64,000 bases of DNA, taken from NCBI GenBank assembly GCA_029959085.1, contig JARWIR010000017.1, positions 20,697,507 to 20,761,506 on the forward strand. The letters are read 5' to 3'. A model generated the notes under the pieces. It was given only the letters and a program-made list of their open reading frames with translations. It had not been told where the DNA came from and did not search any database. Shown in pieces: positions 45,954 through 57,511 of this stretch; the first letter of the stretch is position 1, and each line of letters opens with the position of its first letter. The stretch is from Nemophila menziesii. Taxonomy: Eukaryota > Streptophyta > Magnoliopsida > Boraginales > Hydrophyllaceae. The position numbers and the translations under genes are program-made.

Positions 45954-46643
45954 CACGGGTCGGTTTTGGATGAAAAATACTCAGCCCACAAACCGCCCGT
46001 TGTTGTGCGGGTTTTGAAAAATGAGACCCGCACCTGCCCAATCCATTATTTAAACCATTGAGTTTCGGGTTGAGCGCGTTGCGGGTGCATTGCGGGTGAT
46101 TTAGTTCAATAAATGAGCCGAAATTCTATCCATAATCATTCGGCAGGATTATATTACTAATGCATGTTGCAACACAAATATAGTTTATGATGCTCATATA
46201 CATTTTAAATCATCTCTAATTTTAAAAAATATAAAATGAGATTTTAGAAAAATAAATTTATGAATTAAACAAAAGATTGAAATAATATCATAAATGAAAT
46301 GAATACATATTCATTTGAAAAAATATATTTGAAATACCAAGGATTTAAAAAATTCAAAATGGAAGGAATAAGAAAAGAAATATAAAGTGAGAATCACATG
46401 ACCATACAAATTTATTTGAATAAAATAAGCAATACAATTTTTTCTAATAATTTATACTACATGGTAATCGGGTATGCGGGTTTGCGGGTTTCAAGTTTAA
46501 AATCTGCAACTCGCAAAAAGTGTATACTTTTTCTAAAATGTAAACCGCAATCCACCCAATAGAAAACTAACCCATATTATTGCGGATTAGGGTAATCGGG
46601 TTGGTCGGGTTATGCAGGTCTTCTAACCCGATGCACACCCCTA
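45954..46643. mobile_element. Non-autonomous hAT element (690 bp)
   Basis: Inverted ends TAGGGGTGTGCACGGGT (left) and the reverse complement of ACCCGATGCACACCCCTA (right). The flanks gttgatac (45946-45953) and gttgatgg (46644-46651) agree at 6 of 8 bases, as expected for a decayed 8-bp hAT duplication. Subterminal zones are rich in cgggt/acccg motifs. No transposase; the ends differ from those of the complete hAT at 4197-8346. Confidence 0.82.
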
Positions 46644-46651
46644 GTTGATGG

Positions 46652-46863
46652 TATATTTCATATAAATCTTGGAAGCTATCCAGTAAATCGTGGTGTCTAT
46701 GGGGGCTCAAGTCCATATAAACCCCAAGATTTTTAAAAATATATGTGTAATTTTGTACAAAAGAAATAATAAAACCCTTAAGTTTTCAAAATAAACAAAT
46801 AACGTTGTAGGTCTAGTGGTAAAGGTGATATAAGTTATTGAACAATCAAGGCTCAAGGCTCAG
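46652..46863. other. Spacer, no gene
   Basis: AT-rich with one GC-richer patch; no supported feature. Confidence 0.5.
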
Positions 46864-48165
46864 TTGAAGCATTATTTTTATAGTTTGAAATTAAAATTAG
46901 TTGAGGGATTTTTCTTGTTATTTAATATATCTTCGTTTCTTGTTTGTTTGGAAGATTTGTTACTTTTAGAGCTATTTATGCCGAATTTCCGTGTTAAGTG
47001 TGAAACTCTTAGATACATGGATGCTATTGGGATCCCAAAGCATGGATAAGAAGTCGAGGAAAGAAGATCAAAACTGAAGGAAAGAGTTAAAAGAAACATA
47101 AGTAGTTTTTGGAAAGTGAAAGAGTTACCAGTCAGATTTAAAAAGTGAATTACTCGAGGTGCCACGCAAGATTGACAAAGAGTCTGGAGGAACATGTTGA
47201 TATGCATCTAGGATTTGAAGGTAGGATTCGACGGTTTGTGATTTGGAGTTGGGACAAATAAGTTATTAAGGTTGCAGTTGTCGTGGCTCGAATCATACCA
47301 CAATTGGGGGGAAACGTTTAGGTTGGGTGAATTGTTCGAGTAGCCACGCGAGATTAACAAAGATTCTGGAGGATCCCTTTGATATCCAGCTAGGATTTGA
47401 AGTTAGTAACACGGAGGATTCGATGGTTCGGGATTTGGAGATTAAATGAATAAGTTGTTAAGGTTGCAGCTGCCGTAGCTCGAACCGGACCACTCTTGGA
47501 GAAAAACATTTTTGGGTTGGGTTTAGTCACTTAAAAGAATCTCATGACCCATAAAACATTTTTGGACCTATAAATATCAGCAAATAACATTAAAGAAGGG
47601 TCATTGCTTAGATTTTATATAGAATTTCGACTAGAGATAGGTGAGAAAGTCGACAAAAGAGGAGAAGACAACAGAGTTGGAGCATCACAACACCCAAATT
47701 GCATCTTTCCATCTCTATCATTAGGGTAATGTCTTAGTTTCTTGGCTTAACCATGTTTCTAAACTTTTTATTACTTGGTTTTATTTCTTTAGATATGCAC
47801 TAATTCTCTTAGCTCGGGTTTGCTTAATTGTATAAGCCTTGACTATTGCTATTGCTATTCAATGTTTTGGGAATTTGTTTTAAATGATCTGAGCATTTAA
47901 ATTATAGTTGAGTATGAATTACATAAATTAATACTATAAAGATTCTAAAAACCTCTAGATTTACCTAAATCTTTAGACTATCACCCTGATAGGGGGTTTA
48001 GGGACTGAACCGATTCATATCTGTTCTATTTTCGGTTATGATCCTTACAGGCTTGCCTAACTGAATAGTCATATAGGGCAAGTTCATATCGACAACTCTT
48101 GCATATAATAATATCACTCAAGGACTCTAGTAAGAGTGTGACAACTGGTGGCTGGCAGGGTATGA
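46864..48165 (+). repeat. Gypsy LTR relic, forward orientation
   Basis: From about 47690 on, the order of motifs parallels the LTR at 1311-2905 (an attaattctcttagctcggg zone, then a tagatt/acctcta zone, then cttgcctaactgaatagtca). Codons are broken throughout. A ~182-bp tandem duplication lies at about 47145-47510: gccacgcaagattgacaaag at 47160 and gccacgcgagattaacaaag at 47342. The right end is lost at the junction with the inverted LTR at 48166. Confidence 0.45.
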
Positions 48166-49091
48166 TAAAATAATAGATATAAATAAAAGAACTAATCTCC
48201 CTAACTAGTCACGTTACTCACTGCAAGTATCACAGATCGTATGAAAGTTTTAATATTAAGTATAATTCGTTCTCAGAGACTACGAAAGTTAGCTAGGGAC
48301 TAATGCAAATATAAAGTGCAAATAAAGAAGTTAGAATAATAATACACAGGAAAGACTCTGAAATATTTGTTGGGTTTTTAAGACTCTAAACACTTAACTT
48401 AAAAAAACTAGAAATAAATAAAAGAGAAATAAGTGGTATGAGAGTTTAGCTCGAGATATAGCAAGTGATCCCCACTAGCCTTGTGTTATGAACTATTTAT
48501 GTAAGGGAGAATTGTGTGATATGCAATAGCCAGAATTCTCTATTCCTCCTAACCCCCTTTGGGGTGGACTTAGGTGGCGACCTAACAATTACTAGGGGAC
48601 TTGGGTAAGGGGACTCTGCGCAATGATTGGTGGTTAATCTCAAACCTTAGTGATTATCTAGTTAGACAAGCCCTTCCGGATCACTACCGCACACTAGACG
48701 TTTATGTGGTGTTTCAATAATTAGACACCCCTTCCGGATGACCATCTAACTACTATTATGGTAATCATATACGTTGGCCACCACAAGAACTACAAACAAT
48801 ACAACAAAGCACATAAAAACATAGATAACACTATTAATTTCAATTAAATGTAAAAGGACATCCCAAATTAGATATAAAAGAAGTCTAGGGTTCATACCCC
48901 TACGCTTATCTCAAGCTAAATAGAATTAGTTCATACTAAATAAAGAAAGGAAATAAATTACAAAGTTGAAGGGTTGGAATGGCATGAATGGGATCCAACT
49001 CCTGCTTGTCTTTTCTTCTGTTAATGTAAGCTTCCTCTTGGTCTTTTGATGATTAAGGACTAACCAATGATGATTTATCTAAGGTAGAAAT

Positions 49092-49160
<69 letters not shown>

Positions 49161-49640
49161 CACTTGGTCGATGTATGGAGTAATCCCCAAGTAAAGGATA
49201 CATGATCTTACCAAAATTTGTATTCTTAACATGTAGGACATGATAAACCTTTGCAGATATTGATTTGGTCATATCTCCTTCGTTACTTATCGGAAATTTA
49301 ATGTTCTTTATATGGAAACGACCGCATTTTAGAGATCTATCTGCTCATATAAAAATCACCTCCTAATTCATGAACGAGATTCTCTAGAAATTTAATTAGT
49401 GGACGTATGTGCAGTTTTAGCAACTTCTTTACTTTCCAAATATATCCAAACTCTTCCTTTTTGAATTCGACTAAGGGATTTCCTTTACTTTTCCACTTCA
49501 AATTAGTTTCCAAAGGTGTAATAGCTTCCATATACCAAAGTGCTACACAAATAACACATAAATTACGCGCTAAAGCTCACAAAATAGCAAAACACCTAAA
49601 ACTAGACAAGAAAGTGTAAGTATGAATAAATGGGGAAAGA
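48166..49640 (-). repeat. Gypsy LTR relic, inverted
   Basis: Read on the minus strand, 48166-48790 matches 2250-2890 of the left-end LTR, including ggaaggggtgtctaattatt and ctgagaacgaat and an LTR-end-like ttattttatcataccctg near 48166. No primer binding site follows on the minus strand, so this is a solo or truncated LTR. The outward part (48790-49640) has no gene. Confidence 0.5.
49094..49158. repeat. (TA)n microsatellite
   Basis: About 32 TA units, inside the inverted Gypsy LTR relic. Tyr-Ile repeat frames across it are artefacts. Confidence 0.95.
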
Positions 49641-49657
49641 AATCCCGAAATTAAATA

Positions 49658-49910
49658 CTCCCTCCATCCATTTTTATTTGTCCTTCTTTCTAAAAGGAGG
49701 TGTCCAATAATATTTGTCCCTTTTATATTATTAAGACATTTTCTCCCATTTTTCCAATATCACCCCTAATTAATTAGTCTAAAACAATGGTGCATTAAAT
49801 GACATTCTACTCAATGAATAAGGGTAATGTAGTAAAGAGAGAGTGTATTTAATGTCCTTTTTAATCTTTGTGCCACAAAAAGTAGGACAAATAAAAATGG
49901 ACGGAGAGAG
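49658..49910. mobile_element. Stowaway MITE (253 bp)
   Basis: Ends CTCCCTCCATCCATTTTTAT and the inverse ATAAAAATGGACGGAGAGAG, flanked by TA on both sides (49656-49657, 49911-49912). The interior is unrelated to the 820-bp array members, so it is a different Stowaway family. Confidence 0.92.
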
Positions 49911-49912
49911 TA

Positions 49913-51727
49913 ATAAATAACCCTAAAATGATGTCTCAAGTATAGATTAGTGTATCACAAATAGAGAGACATCAAGACCCTCAACTCAAAGTTGTATCGT
50001 CCTAATACATTAAAGATAAGAATAGTAGGGTAGTCAACAATAAATATAGAAGGAGAAGAAGAATAGAAAGCAATAAATGATCCTAGAGCAAAATATATAA
50101 AAAGTCTCATGTAGTAATGTTAAGAAAATAATGCACACACATGCTTAATATACACATAATCAAAAATCCATAAATTAAAGTCCAGATTAACTTCACAATG
50201 CCAGAAGGAGAGGTCTTCAACTCAGTTTGTGTTAACGGCTATAGGGTGATCATAGGCCCTACTATAGTATCTAATGGTCCACTCAACTATGCCCTAATTG
50301 TCCCATTGTTCCTCCACCAAGTAGTTAGAAATCCTACGGTCTTTATGGTTATAACTTGGCTTAAGGACGGTATGATATATTTGGATAATGAAAAGTGAGA
50401 TTTTGGCTCTCTCCTCACATTTCATCAACGAATCAGAGCTTGAGTTTCACTTGAAGATGTTCTTACTCAACCAAATTTTGATGCTTTGATTTGCATCCCC
50501 GAATAACCCAAATAAAGATTTTTTTTGTGATGATTACATAACAAATTTCACTTTGCCGGTCCAATTCTCTTCAATCTTTTCATATTTTTTCTAAGTTGGT
50601 TATGACTCCCTTTTTTAGGTGAGATGTCATTCCACTTTTTCTCATATCTCTCTTTTTTTCATTTACTTTTACCCCAAAAAAGGGTTGCAAATTTGAGATT
50701 TGTGTGTTCCATGAATACAGAAATCTTATATTTGTGCGTTCTAAGAATACACAATTCTGAGATTTTTGTGTTCCAGGAATACACAGAATTAGAATAAAAA
50801 AAATCAAGACAAAACCCTAAAACATAAACACACAAAAATAACAAAAAAGTGTTGGACAAAAAGATAATATATCAAGATAGTTAAAGACGAATAAAAATAG
50901 GGTATATGCGATTAATAAATAGAAAAAAATAATTTTGTTAAAGAAGAGAATCCTTTAGGTCGATTTTATGACTTTGTGTGTTACAATAACACATAAATCT
51001 ATATTTGTGTGTTACAGCAACACATAACCCAAAATTTCGATTCCAGAAATAAAAAAATAAAAAAAAAATAAAAAAATAAAAATTAAAAAAATAAAAAAAT
51101 CACATAAATGTAACATTGGAAGGTAAATATGACAATGTATTTAATTGGGAATTAAGTTAAAAATTTGTGAGTAAGTATGAAGTAATTTCCTCCTTCCTTT
51201 TTTTTGGGAAGGAAAAGTGAGGAATTATAATTAATTGAGAATTATTTCTTGACAAAAAATGTTTTTAAAAATAAATAAATGACCATTTTGCAATTAAATA
51301 AAGTGTTATAGGAAAATAAATTTGACTTATAATTTTTTTATGAAAATAAAAGAACCAAAATGTAATTTTAGAAAAGTATTATATAAAAATAAAGTAGGAG
51401 TAAAATGTATTGTTTTTAAAAAAGGGTCCAATTTGCAATTTAAAGAAAACTAAAAACTGAATAATTTGACCACAAAAACACAATTTTAAAATATCAAAAG
51501 AAAAATTATATTTTTTTAATTTACTATATGACTAATATAAATTTTTTGTGTAATACAGATTGTAAGTGAAATGGATGTATTATTATATTCTTAATTTATT
51601 TAATTTGTTATTGTAATGTTTATTTTGTATTTAATTTATATGTATGTATTTAATTAATTTGGTGATGTAATAATTTTTATTTTTCATTTTATTTTTATTT
51701 CTGTCTTTTGAATATATTGCAAAATAG
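49913..51727. repeat. AT-rich spacer with short tandem repeats
   Basis: No supported gene; a 66-codon frame at 50198-50398 has no recognisable motif. At 50690-50790 a ~43-bp unit with gtgtgttccatgaatacaga is repeated about three times. At 50968-51030 a ~38-bp unit with gtgtgttacaataacacata is repeated twice; both contain the palindromic idea tgtgtt..aacaca. The remainder is A/T homopolymer-rich. Confidence 0.6.
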
Positions 51728-52464
51728 ATGGCCGATGTGATAGCTAGGAGTCACGGAGGGGACGATGGGAGCCGCGACCCAAACCAAAATCCCAACAAAC
51801 ACCTTGCAGATTGTAACAATCAACCGGGTAAATAAAAAAATTATATCCAAAATTATGTTAAATATAACTTATACATTAATTAAATCTAATTTAAAACAGA
51901 ACCAATTAAGCGCAAAAAAGGGGGAATGTGGCACTAAAATCCGCCATTAAGGCACTAAAGGCGGTCGAGTATCCTTTGCCGATCGATTTCTGCGTACTAG
52001 ACGACACGTGGAATCCCTCGGGGTAAATACGGGAAACACGTTAGCCAGGTGGTCGGGCTAACTATTCGAGAGAGGATACAACCGTGCTACAAAGCGTGAG
52101 AGAAAGTTCCGAATTCTGACAAAGTAGCAGTCATTAAGCGATTATCGGTAATGTTAAAACTAATCCCACCATTAATACTTATATATAATAACTTATTAAT
52201 TTAATTTAACTTTAAATAATATTTTGGATATAGCAATTTTTCGATATTGCTAATTGGAGGAAAAGGTCAGATTAGAAATTTATTGCTGGGAATTTGGATG
52301 GTACTATGCGAGTCAGGTACAAAGACTACAAACAGTGTGAAAAAGCATTATTACTTGAATGGTAAGAAACCGAGTGATTTATCTGATGAGATCTGAGAGT
52401 TGTGTTGTAATTTGACAAAAAAAAAGAGTTGTGTTGTAAGTTGTGGGGTTCGAAGGAAGCAAAA

Positions 52465-52536
<72 letters not shown>

Positions 52537-53594
52537 TTCTATTTTATCATTTAGATTATATATAATGTTATTAATATTTGTATTTTAGATTTTTTCAGCA
52601 CCAGGCAAAAATGAAAAAATAAAATCGAAAGAAACAAAAGAATAAAAGTGGAGCAGGGTCTCGAAAATATTCCCGAACTCGGGATATTCTTTACGAGGTA
52701 CTTTAATTTTTATGTATATGTGTTTAATGTATTTAGAATATTTATTAATTATATTTAACGAAACAGGGTGTTGAGAAGTTGACCGAGGATGGGACGGTGG
52801 TAGTGAGGGATGAAGCAACTCAAGAAGAAATCCCTATTCCACAAATGGTACGTTTTTTGAGGTGGTGGGCAAAAGCAAAAAGACAAAGCAGTGGAGGTCG
52901 GAGGGTTATAAGAACGCTGATGTAAGTTTATTTTAAAAATAAAATTTTAAATAAAATTTTATTCATAAATTGATTTTAATATTAATTTTTTTCATGTCTA
53001 TAGTTAAACAGAAATTGTTAAGGAATGCTATGAAAGAGAAAGTGACTAAGAGTCAATCTGAGTCAACTGAAACTCGTGACTTGTCGCAAAGGAGCAAATT
53101 GAGTCGGTGAGGGAAACTGATAAAAGGCTATTGGGTTGCCAAAGAGGAGATGGACACCGGGTATGGGTCGACCGAGAAAGAAGAAGCATGTCTCAAGTCC
53201 TTCGACTATCCCGGCACAAGATGAGCAAAACACGCATATGATGGCGACAATAAATGAGCTTCGAGTAGCCCGAGGATTGACACCTTATATACCCCCTATT
53301 ACATCCACTTCTAGTAGCGCTCCTCCAGTTTATTCTCAGGCAGCTGTGACTAATGCGATGACTTATATTAACGAGATGAGGGTACAACAAGGTTTGCCCC
53401 CTATCCAGCCTATGCCCGCGAACACTACTCCTCCAACTAGTAATGCATCCGAGTGTCTAGTTGATGAAGAGGGTTATGAAGAGAGTGATGGAGATGAAGA
53501 AGATGATGATTCCGATGGAGAACAGGAGACCCGTTTATATGGCCTTTACGTTGGGTCAAGTTGGTGTTTATTTTGGTTTAATTTTATGATGTAA
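51728..53594 (+). pseudogene. Decayed En/Spm-associated protein gene (Transposase_24-like)
   Basis: An ATG at 51728 opens a short exon with GGDDGSRDPNQNP before a probable donor at 51828. Further blocks are separated by AT-rich intron-like sequence: NWRKRSD then MRVRYKDYKQCEKALLLEW (about 52240-52365), and KNEKIKSKE/KQKNKSGAGSRKYSRTRD (52610-52690). These recall the RNK.NR..Q...AGSK.FA pattern of plant Transposase_24/Ptta proteins. The last block is an open frame at 53136-53594 with RRWTPGMGRPRKKKHV and a strongly acidic tail (DGDEEDDDSDGEQE). Stops interrupt several blocks. The family assignment is an inference from pattern and location. Confidence 0.5.
52467..52532. repeat. (TA)n microsatellite
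   Basis: About 33 TA units inside an intron-like part of the CACTA element. Confidence 0.95.
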
Positions 53595-53829
53595 TAATAT
53601 TTTGACTATATTTTGACTTTTGGTTTGACTTTTATTAAAGTTTATGGATGATTTTGATGTATTAGTATTTTAATTAATTATTTGGTTTATACTTGGTATT
53701 TTTAATTATTAGTTGTATATTTTTTTTTAAAATAAAAAAAATATGATTTTGTAATTATATTTAATTGTAATATTGCAATTAAATATAATTTATAATCATA
53801 TTTTTTTAATTTTTTTTTGAAAATAAATA

Positions 53830-54182
53830 AATGTCATTAGCGACTACAATTAGTCTAGAAAAACAATTAAACGTAGTAGCTACATATTAGCTTCTAGCGA
53901 CTACAACTGTCGTCGATAATAAATAAACAAATAGCGACTACTTATATAGTCGGTAATACTTAAGTCATTCACGACTACAATCGTAGTCGTAAATGACACT
54001 AGACCATCTCGCGACTACATACTGACTTTCGTCGTTAGATATGACCTCTAACGACGAGTTTTTCGCAACTAAGCAATAACGACTACATGTATTCGTTAAA
54101 GTCCAAATTTGTTTTCCGCGACTAATTTTTCCTTCTTTCGTGACTACAAATGTAGTCGCGGAAAGAAGGACGTGGTGTAGTG
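53830..54182. repeat. CACTA subterminal repeat zone
   Basis: The motif gcgactaca, with variants cgactac and inverse gtagtcg, occurs more than ten times in both orientations, ending in the 25-bp hairpin around tgactacaaatgtagtcgcg at 54140-54160. Such arrays bind the CACTA regulatory protein in known elements. Several imperfect palindromes would fold into hairpins. Confidence 0.8.
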
Positions 54183-54185
54183 TGG

Positions 54186-55060
54186 CTCAGGAAAAACACT
54201 CAACTGGCACATACAACACTCTTTGTCCCATTCAATTTGTTTCTCTTCTCATAGCTAAATAGTCCACGACTCAAAGACACGGTAGAAATGTCAGTGCGTA
54301 TGGGAGTGATTAGGCTCATTTTATTGAATTGAAGGTAACGGTGGATGAAACCCTAACATATATAGATGTTTCTTTTTTGTTATTCTAAATATTTTCATGG
54401 GTTTGAGGGTTCAATACCTTCATATTTTTTATTTTGTTGTGTAATAGGAAAAGTCTGAATGTAATGTGGGTTATATTATTGAGCTTTTTTGTTTTGAGTC
54501 GTATGACATAGGTTATTTGTATGTACTATAACTTTGAATGCCATTTTTGTTGGTTTCAAAGTCTAAGCAAACACTTTTAGAAAGATGGAAGACATTGAGC
54601 ATATCTAAACGTGTTCACGTGTGTTGCATGTGTAGGGACTCTGAGCCTAATGACACTATTTATATGGATATAAGCATGCTTAGGGTTGAAAGGCTTAGAG
54701 TCATTAGGCTCAATGTTGAGCATGATTAGGGGTTCATATGCTCAATGTCATTAGCTTAATGTATCCATGGTAAATTTAAACATGTTCAGTGTCTATATGC
54801 TCAGTGTTTAAGGGTAAATTGTATTTGGATTCTGAGCCTATATTCTCTGAACCTATTGACACTGAGCATATAAACACTAAGAATGATTAAGGTCCAAATG
54901 CTCAGAGTCAGTAGGCTTAATGTTGAGCATTCTCATAGGGTTATATTCTTAATGACATTGGTTCAAAGTGGCGGTGGTGAATTTTAACTTACTTAGTGTC
55001 TAAATAATTAGTGTTTAAAGCTCAATGTAATCAACCCACATCCTCAAAAGGCCAAATTAA
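54186..55060. repeat. Spacer with imperfect internal duplication
   Basis: No gene. At 54637-54775 and 54838-54965 the same order of motifs recurs about 200 bp apart (ctctgagcctaatgacact, then aggcttaatgttgagcat-type blocks). Copies are strongly diverged. Many short inverse pairs (attaggctcaatg and cattgagcc-like) are visible. Confidence 0.5.
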
Positions 55061-55064
55061 TTGG

Positions 55065-56870
55065 TCGTGTCTTCGATGCATCCCCAATTTTGTTTGTCAT
55101 ATACTTTTTCCAAGACGGTTTTAACTACCATGTACCTCTTCTTACATGTTACATTTTCATCATGTGATCTACCTTTAAAGTTAGGATCACATTATCTACT
55201 GTTGGTTGCCTTGGAAGAAATCAACAATGGTTTGGTCCAACACTTTCAACTAATAATGGACGGATTCTGTTTACCATCACTGTCGTAATAAATTTAACTG
55301 GAACTTTAATCATGCTTATTGGCCCGAGTTGACTAACCAGTTCTGGTTCAGTTACCTTCAGAATCAAATGAATAATAGTTTCATTGAGTTTATATGAGAT
55401 CTCTACCTCTTTAGTGGAAGCTCTACCTATTTGAAAAACAATTGGTCCAATAGTCTCCCAACACTTTTGATAAAAGACCATTGACATTCCATCTGGTCCG
55501 TGAGCTTTTGTCGGATTCGATCAAAATACTTCTTTATGAATCTCCTCATTTGTCAATTCTTCCACTAGGTGTGACGCCTTCTCCGTTTCTAACCATTGAA
55601 GATAGGGTAACGAAACATGGTCCACAAACTTTTTTGTTTCCGCATAGGGTTCCTCAAAAACTTGTTGGTCAACTTCTGTAACTCTCCTAGTTTTCTAATC
55701 CAGTCGCCGCTCTAATTCTTCAATTATGTCATCCTCAATATTTTTTGTCTTTGAATGGTCTCTAGGTGGTGAATAACATATTTTGATCCCTAGAGCTAAC
55801 CCATTTCTCCTTTAATAGTTGAAACCAAAGCATTTCATCCTCCTATAAAGCACTCAAATATTCATTTATAAGTCTCTTTCTCAATAAAAATAGGGATGAT
55901 TTATACGAATGTTGAAGTGGAAAATGAGTACCTCAGATCCTAGCTAGAAGTAATATTTTTCGCCTATTAAAATCTCCAAACACGTCGATTTTCTATTTCT
56001 AGAAACGTGCTTGTATATCAATAATACACTCCCCCAAATTATCATCTTGTGTATTCCACTTGTACTGTTAAAACTCACTGAACCCCTTGTGTAAGCACCA
56101 AGCTGATTCATATCTAAATCTGGTGGTCTCGCATTGAGCAACCACATTCGGTAAAAGTTGTATAAGGATATATTTGGGATCCGATTGAAGTCGATCAAGG
56201 TGATTAAATTTTTCTTGCGAAAATAAACTATTCGAATTCACTTAAGATTTGTCCAAACGTCGCACAATACTTTGTCCAGTGTTCCAAGAATCATACTATG
56301 TGAATCTCAGGCCCGCGAAACCCAAGTCAATTAACCCATAATTATGCCACCATTCGTCGAATTTTTCCATCCTTCTAGTGATCTCTAGTACACCACCTTT
56401 TTTGTCTTCTTCTTTTCCTACTTGGTTAAAATCTCCCTCTACAAGCCAAGGCGTATCTATATTGCAAAAATCTTGAGTAAGATCTCCCCACAGTTCCTCT
56501 TGCTCAGTCAGATATGTTCTAGCGCAGAAAGCCGATAAACACCAGGGTTCGCCATAAACTCTTGATACCCTTATATTAATCACTTGGTGACCCGCAGACT
56601 ATAAACTAAACATATATATATGAGGCATCCCTTATAAGCTAGATACCCTCTTTGTATGTCACTGCTTCCAGTATCTAAGAATTTTCATTTCCCAACCCTC
56701 TAATGATCTTATTTGCCTTCTCGCCACTAACCCTTGGTTCTACATTAACTGTTACCTAGAATTTGTGCATCCACAACATTTCTCTAACTACTTGTTGAAA
56801 GTCAGACGCTACCACTCCATGAAAATTGCACACTAATATATTCAAAGGATGAGAAAGACCCTCCCATCAA
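55065..56870 (-). pseudogene. LINE ORF2 relic (endonuclease to RT)
   Basis: Read leftward: LNILVCNFHG then EPRVSGEKANKII (about 56700-56850) starts the AP-like endonuclease. PWLVEGDFNQVGKEEDKKGG and LIDLGFAGLRFT (56296-56583) are its later motifs. RYESAWCLHKGFSEF (about 56085) is the endonuclease-RT linker. DGMSMVFYQKCWETIG, LGPISMIKVPVKFITTVMVN and ESVGPN (55221-55490) open the reverse transcriptase. The relic stops near 55065 before the YxDD box. Stops and frameshifts throughout. The same landmark sequences occur on the plus strand at 63257-64000, so the two LINEs belong to one family. Confidence 0.85.
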
Positions 56871-56879
56871 TAACTATTG

Positions 56880-57511
56880 TTATTGGTTGTACATATTAAG
56901 GAAACAAATATTAGTACAAAACAATAAATGAACTAGATTATGGAGATACCATAAGTACATCGGTGGAACCACCAACAATGATTTTGGCTTGCTCGTCCTT
57001 AAAAACCGAAAACCTAATAATCGAACCTATTAATATCCGATTATATACCGTGGTTAAAACTATTAGTTTATGAATTTGAAAAGTGTAACCAATGGTTAAG
57101 TTGTTAGGTTATGGTTTTAGACAAAAACAAAAATGAATAACTTGGAACCGATTATTATCATATATTTTCACATTTTTAAAATAATTTAGGTAAGAAAATA
57201 TATTTAAATTGTAATATTAAAATCCAAATACAACATTTAACTAACGAAATAACAAATATACAATTTTGTATATACTTTAGAAATTTTCTTATATGTGTTT
57301 TCTTATTTTAAAAATAAATATTTGCAGATTTATCGTTCAGTTATGGTTAAAAACCGCAAAACCGTTTAAAATTCAAAACCAAATAATACAATTATGGTTT
57401 TGAAAAGTAAACCCGGTGGTTAAAACCGTTAGGTTATGGTTTTTAATAAAATAAACATTTATGATTATAGTTTTTGATATTTTCGCTGTTAACAATACCT
57501 TGCCATCCCTA
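56880..57511. mobile_element. hAT-like relic inside the minus-strand LINE
   Basis: The right end ttgccatcccta (57500-57511) is the inverse of TAGGGATGGCAA, a hAT-type terminus. The interior holds many aaccg/cggtt and ttaggttatggtttt motifs in both orientations. It lies between the ORF1 and ORF2 parts of the LINE. The left terminus and target duplication were not found. Confidence 0.5.

Larger units (their letters stand above)
51728..54182 (+). mobile_element. CACTA (En/Spm) element, 3' part
   Basis: The right end reads gtggtgTAGTG at 54182, the reverse complement of CACTACACCAC, the defining CACTA terminus. The last 350 bp are packed with direct and inverted cgactaca/tgtagtcg subterminal motifs. 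To the left lies a decayed multi-exon gene (51728-53594). No matching CACTAC left end and no TNP2 transposase were found upstream, so the 5' part is missing or too diverged. Confidence 0.75.

Noticed and set aside
50198..50398. 66-codon frame MPEGEVFNSVCVNGYR...
   Set aside because: No recognisable domain, no neighbouring exons and no codon evidence; not supported as a gene.
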